This document shows positions 20,501 to 34,000 of a stretch of DNA of 64,000 nt, piece by piece; within the stretch, counting starts at the first letter, position 1, and the number at the start of each line of letters is the position of its first letter. The DNA is from Lycocorax pyrrhopterus obiensis (lineage: Eukaryota > Chordata > Aves > Passeriformes > Paradisaeidae). A model generated the notes under the pieces. That model searched no databases, was not told the origin of the DNA, and saw only the letters and a program-made list of their open reading frames with translations. The position numbers were made by a program, and so were the translations under genes. The DNA lies in the NCBI GenBank assembly GCA_014706295.1, contig JACSVZ010000001.1:79544237-79608236 (forward strand). The letters run 5' to 3'.

Positions 20501-23500
20501 GTGTCAAGATGGAAAAGCACAACTTCATGTAGGTCTTCAACAGAGGAAGAGACTTGAATCTTAGGGAGTTACTCAACATTGGACCTAAAACCTAATTCCT
20601 TATACCCTTTCCTGTCACCTTGGATACATATTTTCACCCAAGGAAATTAAGTGTAAAATGCTGTCATTTTTAGATAGCATTTCTGACAACTGTTTTGCAC
20701 AGATGTAAGTTATTGCCTACTTGCAATGCTGAAAACCTAGAGATTAGAGCAGGGAGCAACCCTTCATGGCTGCTTCTAGTTACCTAAAACAGTTGAATTT
20801 TTTTTTTTTAAGGACCAAAAGAATCCTAAAATGCAGAAAGGTGTCCTTTCTTTTAAAGAAAAATTATGGATGATCGTACAAAATGAGTTAATGGACACGA
20901 GGGCAGGTTTGATAGAGAAAGATAGTAGCGAGTCTGGGATAGAAAGAAAATCAGCCTTCATTTGTACAACTCAGGCCCCATATGAAACACTAATCTTGCT
21001 CACTTACAAATCCCACACTGTAATATTTCCTTAATTTGTTTATAAACCCTGAGCACCCTCTCCTACACTCCCCAGCAAAATCAGGATCTCTTGAAATGAA
21101 ACTGATTTTTCAAATTCTTTATGCCTTTTTGAATTATATAAACCAGGGAAAGTGGTGATTATTACACAGTTTGATGTCACAATGCACTGAAAATTTCAAC
21201 AGGATGAAAGTGAGAAAGAATTAGGGAGGAAAAAACTTAACAACAGAACACCAGCACTCCAGATGGCAAAGGTAAAACAATAATTATACCGAGGCTGATA
21301 TTTAAACTCTGAAAGAATAGACTAAAGATTAAAAACAAAAAATCTGTCTAATAGGCACATAGGGGTAGAGTATGATAACATGAAAGATAAAAAACTGCAG
21401 TGCTTTTGTAAGTATAGCAAATTCAAATGGTTGATGGGAAAAACATGACTAACAACTCAGAGGCTGCAAAAGAGACAAACTGTAAAAAAAGCCAGAGAAA
21501 GGGAATCAGATGTGTGAAATGAGGTCACTAGACAAGTGAAAAAAGAGGTGAGATCTCAACTGTACTCTTTCAGCCGCCAGCTTGTTCGAGTGGGGGCTCC
21601 TACCAGCCTTTATGGGATGCTGGGCAGATGCGCCGGGCAGCAGAGCAGACCGGGGCTGGCAGGTGGGCAGGCTGCAGGCAGGGACTGTACACCCCACCAA
21701 GCTGGCAGCAGCAGCAGGTTAAATGCTTTCTGCAGAGTGAGAAAAGAGGCTCCCACACAGCAGAGTGTTTAAGCTGACAGGTGGGGTGAGAAGATCTGAC
21801 AGACAAAACTTATTACAGTGTCCCAGCAGAGCATGAAGTGGGTAGATGCTCCTAATGACGGTATACAAGGTGACTGACTCACTCCTATCTGTTGAACAGC
21901 TTGAAAGAAGGATATTTTACCCTGAGGAAGACTGACCTGTCTACTTCATACCTTTTTTTTTTTTCTTTTAGCACTTAATAATGAAAGCTTCCTCTCATGC
22001 AGCAGATTGGCTTCTGCCACAGTGTCCCCATGGCCATGAAACCAACAGTGTCCAGCAAGCCCAAGATAATCTTTGCCCTGCAGAACCACAGAGAATGGCT
22101 CTGTGTAAAGCATTTGGAAGGGCATGAGCTGTACAGGGGAAACCCGAGGGGTTATTACCAGTGCATTGATGTCTGGTGTAGCTGCCCGACTACATCCCTT
22201 TGAAGCTGCAGGACATTAAGTCTGTGCCATGATTTTTCTTCTTCTCAGTGCTATTCCTAATAGGACTGCTAGATAATATTTTCATACATTTTTGTTTGTC
22301 TTATCTGGCCTCTGAACACTGTTGAAACTGATAATGCATTTCAAACTCCTCTTGGAGAAAAATAGGCTAATGTTTAAGGAATAGATAAGCCACAGGGGTT
22401 AGGAATAGGGCTGTTTCAGAGAGAGAAAAATAATGAAATTTTGTGCAGGTCACAGTATGTGTAGAAGGGACACAGAAGTGTCTTCTCACAGTTGCAAATA
22501 CAATTTTGTGTGTTTATGACTGTGTCTGCAATGGAGATAGCAGTACTGAGGAAAAGCAAATTTCAGCTTGAGCATTTGAAGATATTTAGGACATGATGAG
22601 TACAGATTTCTGCCTGACATTCCTAATAACGATTCAAACTTGGCCATTCCCACAATGATTGTGTTGTGGTTTATTTTTACCATATGTAAAATAGGCTACA
22701 GTCCAACCAATATGCCTACAGATACTTACTGTAAACAAACAAGCTATTTCTATTCTCTGTGGACAAGACATATTTATTATAATATACAGTATAGCCCAGG
22801 GATAGATTCCCTGGCAGTGTTCTGGGAGAAGTACCTCTGTGCAGAACAAATACTCCTGATTGACCACAGTATTGCCTCCTCATCCTTGTCACAGCTTTAT
22901 CTGCCCTCATATAGCCAGAGGGCATTCATTAGAAACAGTTGTCTATAGCGAATCTTACATGAGGTCTGTGAAGAGAAAAATGAAGTTTTGGGGAAAAAGC
23001 AAGGTAGTGAGAAGAGGTCCATGTATTTATGTTTTCCCATACGGTCAAAGCACTTGAAGTAGAGAGAAGGTAGGGATCCTGTAGAGGATTGAATTTCCCT
23101 TTCCTTACAAACAAGCGCTTGGATTCCCAAGGGTGCAATGACATAGGTGTGGGGAGGAAGGCCTCCTACTGAGCCAAGCACAAGCCCTGTAGCTCTCAGG
23201 AGTCACCAGCTGTGTGGCACTGGGTTTCCCAAAGGCATTTTCTCAATGCTCTTTCTACTAAGGCAGAATGAGTCACCTCAGTGCAGCAGATTCTGCTCAG
23301 ACTTCTGAGCGTTTTGTATAGCAGGGTAGTAAAGCAGACATGTCCATTTGGTGTACATTTTAATAGGGATTTATTTCACCTGGCTCCTCATGGATCACCA
23401 GGTCCAGCCACAGCAAGTGGAGAGAATGAGGCAGTTCCCTCACCTACTTCAAATATCTGGCTTTAAATAAGATGGCTTCTGTCTGTGAAGTGCTTGTTTT

Positions 23501-25000
23501 CCTCCACTGACTAAATAGGGATTGTAAACAACACTCTCAGATGTGGGCATCTGCTCTGTAGCTGTCTAAAGCTGGCAGGATGAATGCTTTTCTACCTATC
23601 TGAACCAAATCACAAACTCCATTTTGTTAATGAAATTGCCTTCCAACTTCTACTCTAAACTTCTAACTCAGAAGGAGTTGTTGAAGATCAAACATTGGAG
23701 ATCAACCAAGCATCATTAATAAAGGAGAGTAGATGCAAGCAGCAGAATATATGTAAGCAAAGAATAAATGGTATGGACAGGAAGGAGGGTGCAATTTTGC
23801 AAGTAGCTATTGTATGATGGACCAAATATGGAAGGAGCCTGAGCTAAAGAAGGTACCTTATGATCCTGGACAGAGTTATCAAAGACAGAATGTCTCTCAT
23901 AAATGTGACAGCAATGAAGACAGATTCTGTCTGAAAATTTGCACTCAGGTTAACTGCAAGAGGAAATTCTGTAACTCACAGGCCATCAAGCAAGGAAGAT
24001 ATTGAGCATATCCTTTGTTTAGCCTGTCTTTGTGAGTTTGTGAGTGAAAGGTGTGGTTATTTAAGAAGCTGTTTTGGAAAGCCATTTTGCTCTGCTTTTA
24101 CTACTAGAACAATTTGAACATTTGCGTTGTCTGGGAAAAGGTACATCTTTATTATGAAGAGTAATTAGAGGTAGGAAGTTTCAGCCTAATTTGCAAAGTG
24201 GTCAAGCAGAAAGTATGATATATGTGACTGTCTCTAACCACATAACTCTGCTCAGCAAGCAAGTACTGAAGAACCACAAACTGGATCCAGTATATCAACC
24301 TGGGAGCACCCAGCTGTTGTAAGTTCATTGGTTAGCAATAGTTACATTCACTGCCAGGAAGTTCATCTTGGTTATGTGGGAGTGCTGTATGCTCAGATCT
24401 ACAAGTAGTCAAATCAGGCAGCCTCATCTGGACCGACTCTAGTGACACCCCAGTCACAGGAAATGATACTTCTATTCTATTGCATGCCACAAAACAGACT
24501 TTATATTTCACCCTGATCCTCCTACTGGTGAAAGAAAAAGCCACTTCCCACATCTGGAGGTATACTCTTCAAGGGTTTGTAAAGTCACCCAAGCACAAAA
24601 CATGTTACGTTTTTTCACAGTATTTCCTGCATATCTTATGGAAATTCATTATATGGCTTAGTAAATTCGAATGGGTTTGCTGACTTTTCTTTGCTAGTTT
24701 TCTCTAATGTGAGACTTTTTAATAAAGCACCCATTGAACATACCAAACCTGCCACATCACTTCATTTTTATTAAATATTTTGTCAGCTTTATTGCTCGAC
24801 ACTGTGATGCAACATGATATCTGATTAGAGAGTTTATTTCTTGGCTGGCAGTTTCACTAGAAATAGAAAAGAAGAAGAAAAAAACATGCCACCAGCATAT
24901 CTTTTTCTTGCACATATTCCTACCCACTATGTGGAACAAAAAAAAAGAGTTTGCTGGACTTCAAAAGATGAACCAGATACTTCAGTTTCAGACCTTGTGC
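14521..25000. other. Single-copy non-coding sequence, no recognised genes
   Basis: Only short frames occur; the longest is 153 codons on the - strand at 18115-18576, with no known domain and overlapped by unrelated frames on the other strand. 21560-21760 is moderately GC-richer than its surroundings, with CAGCAG runs. I recognise no LTR, CR1 or RNA gene. Confidence 0.55.
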
Positions 25001-28000
25001 AGGACTGGTTCATGGAACATGTCTGAAATTCTTCACAAATAATAATCTGTAGCTCATTAACCATCATAACTATTTCCTGGTCCATTTCTTTCCAATAATA
25101 AACATAGTGGCTCGTAATTTGCAAGGCAAGGAAAACATTCACTTATTCCAATTCATAAAACAAACCCTACTCTTTATTTAAGGCAGTTATGAGCACTCCA
25201 GGCTAGAATTTTCCACTTAGAAAATCCATCTCACAATTAAAATAACTGACAGGGATGGGTCACAATTCTCCTGGTTTCCAGGACACCCAACAGAGTAAGA
25301 AAAGCTCATCAATTTTTGTATGTACCAGTAAGACATTTGTTGACAGCATAGCGGCTTTTATCTATCAATATAGTCCCCCTGGCGATATATGTCAGTGCAT
25401 CCTGAGACTTTATGGATTTATCCTTGCAAGGATTTTGACATGAATTACAACAGCTTTACCCTCAGTGTACAGACAGCAGACATGAGGTATTTGTCCAGAA
25501 CTATAAAGAAACTATATCTAGTTTTCTTGAAACCTATCCTAAAGTTTTAAACACAATGCACTATTATCTCTGTTTTATGTCTTTGGGACATCATCTAAAG
25601 ACATTCCGGATCCATACAGGTCTTTTTTTCAGCTTCAAACTGAGCCTTTAGAGCAGAAGAGAAGTATTTTATGTCAGATATTTCTTTTTGGACTGTTTGA
25701 AAACTGTGGGCCAGGGTATCCAATCACACAGAACAGGACGAAAATATTTTCTGATGGTATAGGAGATGTGGTTGCTCCTAATCCTTTCTTCACTTCAATT
25801 TATTCTCCCTTCATATTAGAAATGAAACTTCAGCAAGCAGCAGTCCATGGCCAATGTAAGCAACATTCAAATGGCCCACAAGTGCCTTATACCTGGCACA
25901 GCCATGACAACCTTCCCCCAGGCTATGAGAAATGAGCACAGAGTGCTCTTTATGCCTACAAATGCACACTCATGAAGGAAGAGCCATAAGTGGGCTGGGA
26001 TGAACACACCCTCACATGTGCGCACACAAGCGTGTTCTCCACATCTGCCCAGTTGGACGTTTCCCACTTTCTAGAACATACTTGAAGGGTCTAGTCACCT
26101 TTGTGCTCCATTCACCTGAGCAGTGAACAAATTGGATGGTAAAAGGGCAGAAGGACTATGCTGGAAACAGGAGAGATAGACTGACTATTACTTGCATTAT
26201 GCTCGGTGGTGAAATGAAAGAATAAGCAACCCAAGGAGTGATAAAAAAATATGCAGCAGTATGGGTTTTGACATGGACTGTCCAAAATTCTAAAGTCTTG
26301 AATCCTGTGCATCTGCTTGGATCCTTGAGGCTATTTTTGCCATACCTTTCCTGTGACTTTGACCCACATGAAAAATCCCAAGTGAATTTATCCTACAGTG
26401 CAGAACAATTAGCAGCCTTCCACAACACTTATTTCCCAGGAGCTGGACATGAGTGTGGCATTTCCTGCAAACCTTTGTCACCTTAAGTGCAAAATCATTT
26501 CCCACCAAGATAACATAGACACACAGAACCAAAAGACCAGGAAAGTCTGATCTATGTCTATAATCCCCTTCTATCCTTTTGGAATAACTGGATTCTTGTT
26601 TTATATGATTCGCAGCCTCTCCTTCAATCCTGTAAATCACAAACATGGTATATGACTTTCAGACATGCCTGTCATGTTTTGCTTCGTATTCAGAATGGTA
26701 CCAGGATTGATGTTTCACTGAGTTGGTTTCTAGACAGTGCCCCATTGCTGAAAAATAATTTTATATTTTTTAACCAAGTTTGAGAAAACATGTTTCTGGA
26801 ACAAGCACAGGAGTAGATCCCAGAAAACTTGCACTTTTTTTTCCCTACAGCATCAGTTTTTCACAACCTGCCATAATGAGACAATTTATGGCTAGACCCC
26901 CATCAAAGGTTGTGCCTTTTTCAACATGACCTTTTAGATTGTGTCAATGTGAGCTTACTACCACATTTTGTAAAATAAAAATGTTGAGGAGCTTGTGCTG
27001 CTGTACTATGAGAAAAAGAAGTAAATCTACTAAATGGCATCAATAAATTACACATTTTGAGGATAAATATTTTGGCTAATCAGTAAATGTTTGACAATAC
27101 TCAACTGAAAAATAGCAATGTATACAGCTTGATCTCTAACAGTTATTTACAGTTCTGCAGATAATTCCTCCCCCATTAAAAGATTAAAGGCCAAAGGGTG
27201 ATTGTGAACACTGGCGCCTCTCCCACAGTGTGCAGATACTCACCCCTGTAACTGTAGTATGCGTATTCAGCAAAGTAACCAATGTCTATCCAATGCTTGC
27301 TTTCTCTTCTGCTTCCTGTGAGACACAATATTGGAAGTACAATGCTGTTGGAAGTAATCTGTGCTGAATATTGCATAAATAGTACACTGAATTAAGTATG
27401 GACAATTTCATATTAATTAAATATGCCTCTCACTTTAACCGGACAATGGCAATATTTTATTCAATTATTATTTTTTCATTCCCATCTGAGTTTATGGTGA
27501 GACTATGCTGTGAGAATGCTGTAAACCACCAAGTGATCCAAGTACAATTCAGACAACATCAGAGCCAGTCCAGAGAGAGGAATGGCATACACTGAATTTA
27601 CTTATTAGATTATATAGAGTAGCGTATGTCAAGTTCTTTTAGCAGAGAAAGCATTAGAAGGAAGCAAATGAGGCAATAAAATCCACCAAATTTAGTGGAT
27701 GGTAACAAGAACTTCCAGATTAGGCTGAAGAAATCTCTGAAACTCTGCAGGAGAGTAAAACTCCCAGAAGTCTGTAAGTAAAACTGAGGCCAGGGATATA
27801 ATCACGGGTGGCACAAATGAATTCCTAATAAGGCTTTTGCGTGTATTCTCTGATAAGCAACTACATTATTTAAAATTAACTATGATCAACAGAAAACCAC
27901 TTTCAAATCATGCATTAAAAATAAGCAAATATATTAAGTAAGTAATCTATAGTTTGATTAAATCCCTCTTTCCACCTCCACTCACACAGGTCTCTAGGGT

Positions 28001-31000
28001 ACCTTATGTGAATGGCAATAATTCCCAAAAGAAAAAAAATGTATCCCTAACTTGTGAGGATAGATGAAAAAAGCCTGCATTTGATCTCTGTAGTATGCAT
28101 CAATTAGCATTGCTGCTGACAGTTTTGTGAAGCTTCTCTCAAAAATTTTCTTCTTGTGACTTACAAAGTGACTAGACATGTAATATCTCCATAAGAGTTA
28201 GAGGCCCTGCTGTGCAATATACCCAGTAAATCAGAAGATCAGGCTTTTAAAATAGTCTCCCTAGATCCAAGTAATTCCCTATTAGCTGAAGATAGGACAT
28301 ACAAAATGGATTTTAGGAGAAAATGGATGAACAGGAATGGTTACATAACATCAATGAACACGAATATCACTGCAGAATTCAACAGCTTGGCACACTCTAC
28401 ATTAGGGAAGATTTTTGCATATTATCTACTCAGTGATACGGTATTTTACAGAAAATTCACAATTCCATCATAAATGGTTCTAGTAACAGATTTACATTTT
28501 GGACTCTGACAGGTCTTCTGTGGCAGGGCTGCAAGCTGCAATCAGATAAGAAGCAAGTGGAGTGGACTAACTTCGTTAACTGGCTGTTGGCATGGAGTTT
28601 AAAGATCTAATTCTAATCTCAGCCATAGGGAAACAATGAGTGTATGCTTTGTATATGTTTTGATTCCCTTGAAGATGTGAGTCACTTCACATTCATTACT
28701 AATGAAAAATGCAAACCACTTTATCAGAAGATATGAATGTCTACCAATATAATGAATCACATTAATGCATTACAAGTGCAGCATCCCTCCCTTGACTCTT
28801 ACAAAGATAGAAGAGCTCTATGCATATTCAGAAAGTACCCTTCCATTACAGAGAGTAAATTTGGAGCTATTCCACTGCTCCAAATACATACCCATAAACC
28901 TCACAACAATATTTTTATCCTTCATTTTAAGTATGAACTGGAAGTTAGAAGCAGAAATCCACACTGAACCAGGAAAAGACGTCATCCCATCAAAGAATGC
29001 AATTAAAAAGAGGAGATTGCAAGGATTAATTAGGGCTGGGTGGTCAGAAAAATATAATGTTTTATGGAAAATAAATCCTTAATATTACTAGTACCCCAAC
29101 AGTGTACAGTCAGAGCATGGATATATATTTCAGATTAATTCCTTTCTCAATTTAATAATTTTTCATCTAAAAGATACTAAATCAGATAAGGAGAAGCTTT
29201 GATAGAAGCTACTGGAAGGTAAATCTAATTGAACGGCAAGAAAAAGAGTATAATGGAACAAATAATTTTCCTTTGTAAAAAAGACAAAAGAAATAGAATT
29301 GAATGTGTTCCCTTTTTTTCAGTACAAAGAATAATCAGATCACACTGCAGTATTGAAAACAACCATATTAAAACAGATATCTGATTTCATTGGAGTAACA
29401 GATGCTTGGCTAATTCCAGATATCAACAAGGATGTGAAAACAGTGGGACATAAAGTCACTCCATGATGTGTCAAAGCTGAGGAAATTTTAAAAGATGCAA
29501 TTCACTCAGTCACTGGCATAATTGTGTGAACTGCTGCTACTTTGTGCTAAAAACATTAGTTTATCAGTGTCCTACCCTACACCCACTGCAAATGAAGCAG
29601 TGACACTGTCACTCTTTGGTGTTCCCAGTGTCTTGATTACTGCAGTCTTTGAATGCCTAAAACTTACGGAATTTTATCCAGAAAGAAAAAAAGTACTTCT
29701 TTATTACTTACCTTGTCCCCTTTACCTTTCCTAACAATTGTGGACCTGATTTGGGAAAAGTTTCTTGTGTATGTATCTTACTTCATGTCATTATTCTTGC
29801 ATTCACTATGTACTGTGTGGTAGATTTACTTTTCAAATAAAGAAACAGAAGGACAGAAAAGCAAGATGTTGACTCACAGATAAGATGTTGGGGTAAAGGA
29901 AAGATTTGTTATTCCTTTCCTTGTTTCTCTAATTAGCTAAGTTACTTTGCTGATGGCATGGTAGCATTATAAATGATAAATACTGGTTAAAAAATTCATT
30001 TTACAAATGAGCAGTGGCAAGATGAGGAACCACAAATATGAGGGTAGGTAAAGCAATGCGAGTTTTCTCTTAACCTTCTGCATTTAGAAGTCTCAATGTC
30101 CCTATCTCAATAGAGATTTCTGTTCCGTGTGGCATGATGGATTACAGCATGTATCACAAAGCCATGCACGCCCATTTCTCTGGTCTACTGCAGAGAGAAT
30201 CTGTTCAAAACAGGGGTTTGAGATGTTCAAAACCACTTTTCAAGAACAGATGTGGAGGTGGGATATTGCAGAGCATACGTGGTGTACAAGGCTTTGGGCA
30301 TGTTTTGCCAGTATACACAGGTAAAGGTCTGGGGAACCACCACGAAAATCCAAGCAAGGCCATAGTGCTGTGCCATATCTGAACATGTTTATAACTTTTG
30401 CATGATAAAGCATGCAAAACTAAACTGGCCATTTCTTTCAAGAAAATCTACAGATATGAGGCTAGCATGCATACTGCAGGCTGAGCACTGAGTTCCTCCT
30501 TCAATCTCTTTCTTGCAGCAGCTGCTCACTTTTATGCTAGTTCCTGTATTCAGAAAACATCCATTAAATGGATAAGATGGACAAAGAAGAAATGAGATTT
30601 GGATATGCAGAAAGCAATCAAAAGTTTCACAACTGCAGCCCATAGTATTGACTAGAATGTGATTACAGGAGAAACAGAGGAAAGTGGAAAAACATCACAG
30701 GCTAGGTAACATCACAGTCCACCTTCTTTGAATACTCATAGCAAACATTTGACTAGAGCCTGCAGCAAGTTCCCTGCTAGGCATCACACCCAGCTCCTGT
30801 GTATGACTGCTCCCACTACAGGAATAAAATAGCAGGGAAGAAATAGATCTTGTAAACCCCTGCTGCAAATAATCCTCTAGAGTGCCTCAGCCTCTGTCTC
30901 AAATCCACTTTCAAGTATGTGTTAAGAGCAGTAACAGCTACAACAACTTCTCTTTCATGTATCCAGGGAAATCAGAAAGAAAGAGAACTTATGATGTTTC

Positions 31001-34000
31001 AGCAAAACAGGCCAAAACATATAATGGGTATAAAACATGTGAAAGGCATAAAAACAACAATCCTGTTCATGATCTATGTGAGACTGTCTGATGAATGGGC
31101 CAAGGACATACACAAGAATAATAAATATTTACAGTCAAGGGGAAGACGAAAAGACAAGGTTCTTAAGTTTCTTCAAATCCATTTAAAGTATGATTATGCT
31201 TCACTCTTACATCATTTAAATATTTCAATTCTGTACCTTTGGTGAGTGGCATGATCAAATTCCATTAACTCAAAAATCTTGATCTTTACAAATTAGTACT
31301 TCCTCCCTTGTCAATCATGGTACAAGCCTCATGTATGACAAGACTGATGACATGTAAATGCATGTGATCTATAGCCCTTATCACTCTCTGACATTCTGCA
31401 CCTCCAATTTCAAATCCTGGCCTATACCCCTCTTCCTCTAACTAAACTCTGGTAAGATAAATATCTTATTTCTATTTTCTCATTATTTCTTAAAGCTGTT
31501 ACCAACCTCTCAACCTTTACTTGATGAATATAGCTGTCATAAAACTGGGCATGAACCCAGGAATGAAGTTTTCCTACATTTTTTATATTAGTGGTGTTGT
31601 TATCTCTTTTCAGTTGTAGTTCACAATTGTTAAGGACATGATAAGCTATTTAAACAAATCAGCATTTGAAGGCATATTTTGAAAAGAAGAAATAACTAAT
31701 GTTTTATTTGCCACCCATCCAATCTCATACATTACATTATCTTATATGTATACCATAGACAAATTAGATTACCCTTTGAGATGAGAAAAATCTACCTTTG
31801 TATCTGATACAAAGTGCAAGCACTATTTTGCTGAAAGGATACTGCTTTGTAAAATAAACATAATTATGATAATACTAATACCACCACATAATACTTACAA
31901 ATTTTGGAAGAAAACAGACTTGTGAAGCATAGCAGAAGAAGTTTTGGTTGAGACAGTTTTGGTTCAGAGAGCTGCTCTTTCCTTATGATTTACAATAATA
32001 GAAGAAAACAGAGAAATAGTTAAAGAATCAGAAGAAATAAAGGTGAATTGGTCCATAGGACTCACTAAGAGTTATGAAATAAATGGAAACATGAGAAAGA
32101 AATTAAATAAATGGGATAAAAATAACATGCATACAGAGCTAGTTTAAAGGTCTGTTTACTGCCATACCATGTCTGCAAGTGAAAACAGTACTAATGATAA
32201 GGGTAAAGTGTACAAGAAAAAAATTTTGTACTAGTCTGTCCTGGCACACCTCCTTGTTTGCAAAAATCTGAAATTAATATCTTCAAACACTTGTAGATGT
32301 ATGCAAAATGGCATCCAGACACTGGCGAATGCATCTCCTGTTCATTTCTCTAGCTGAAAAGGGGAAGATATGTACAGAAGGTAAGATGCATTTCAGGGGG
32401 AAAATGCATGTTTTAGGGCTTGAAAAGAAAGCTCAAAAAATGGAAATGAAATTTTAAAAATCAAGCAATTCAAGTGCTAAAAAAAAAGAGGAAATAAGTT
32501 ATGAAATCAATGCAGAAATGGCAACCCTGTTATTATAAAACTTTGCATGGAGATGTGGAGCAGAGCTCAGTAATTATTAAGTATAAGGAATAAAGTGCAT
32601 ATTTCTTTTGATAAAAGACTGCATAAAGTTGATGTCTTCTCTGTCAATAGATTTGAAATTATTCTCTATTCTGACTGTACTGTAGAGCCAGTTGGAGGTG
32701 GTGAACAGAAAATTCATGAGTTTTGCATGCTTTATCTGGTTAAATGTGAAGTCAGTTCCAAGCTGAAATGCAGTTGTAAACAAAAGAAATGCCTTGGATG
32801 TTGACTTATGTTTGGTTTACAATGTTGGTATTGTCTGGAGCCACTCTAGCAAATCTATGAGGCTGCACATGTTCTGAAATCATAACCTGAGTGAATTGAA
32901 CATTGGCATATTAAGAAGGGCTTTTGGAAATCTGGGTGGAGTTCCTTCTTCTGATACTACACATTCCTAATAAAAACACTCATCTATGTGCTTACAACTG
33001 TTGGTGTGTCATATATATCCATTTCTAAAATTGTGCACCTCATTCATCCTAAATATTTACTGTAAAGGGAATTCATCATATTAAGTATATTCTGGAGGTA
33101 CCTAACTTTTTCTATTGATGATTTAGACAGACCAGTTTAGGAAAAAATATGTAATTTTTATGTGGCTGAAGGCAGATGAGACAAATTCCCCCTTCATAAG
33201 TGGTGTTATAAAAGGCAATAGTAACTCAACTTTACTCAAAGATGTGAGGTTTAATTCAAGAACTATCTGGGAAAAAAACCCAACATTATTATTTACTTAA
33301 ATATACTTCACTGGGGGAAAAAAAACTTCAGAAAAATAAATAATACAAGCTTATGTTTAGTACATTTATCATTTTTCTGTGAAGAGAGAAATAGCTTATT
33401 CTGAGAAAAGGCAACATGTATCATGATAATTACAACAGAAAGCTATTATAATATTACTGCGTGTTTGACAAAAGCCCAGAAGCATTTCTAGGGGTAGGAG
33501 ACTATTTCATTCTTCATTAAACTACTACTTCTGCTAAGTAATGGGTATTCCCATGGCACAGTCTGGTATACAGTACAGTGTTGGTGCAATTTTGTCCTGG
33601 CACTCCCTTTCTGGCCTGTTTTCCTTCCTGTAGCAAAGGGCTCCATACTGACCCCCTAAGCCCAATGGACCTGTTTTGTTCCAGTGCAGTGGAAATGGGA
33701 AAAAGGGAGCAACAGCAAACACAGGTTATGGCTCAGAGATGAGTGCGACATCGTAGTAGTGCCAGTTCCCGAGTCACTTTGGTGGTGTGTCTCATCATTA
33801 TACCGTACTATATAAGGATTTACAGGGAGAAGCATGTAAAAGAAAATAGTAAATAGCAAAGAATCCTACCGACAGGAAAAGACATAAAAGCAGGGGAGAA
33901 GATTTTCCATAGAATGATGACCTCCATAAATCTGCAACTGGAAAGACATTAAGGATCTGCCAATAGACAAAGCTTGACAAGTATTACATTTGATCCACTG

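Noticed and set aside
21536..21806. GC-richer patch with overlapping frames as an exon
   Set aside because: Frames are open on both strands because of composition; no splice sites or domain could be recognised.
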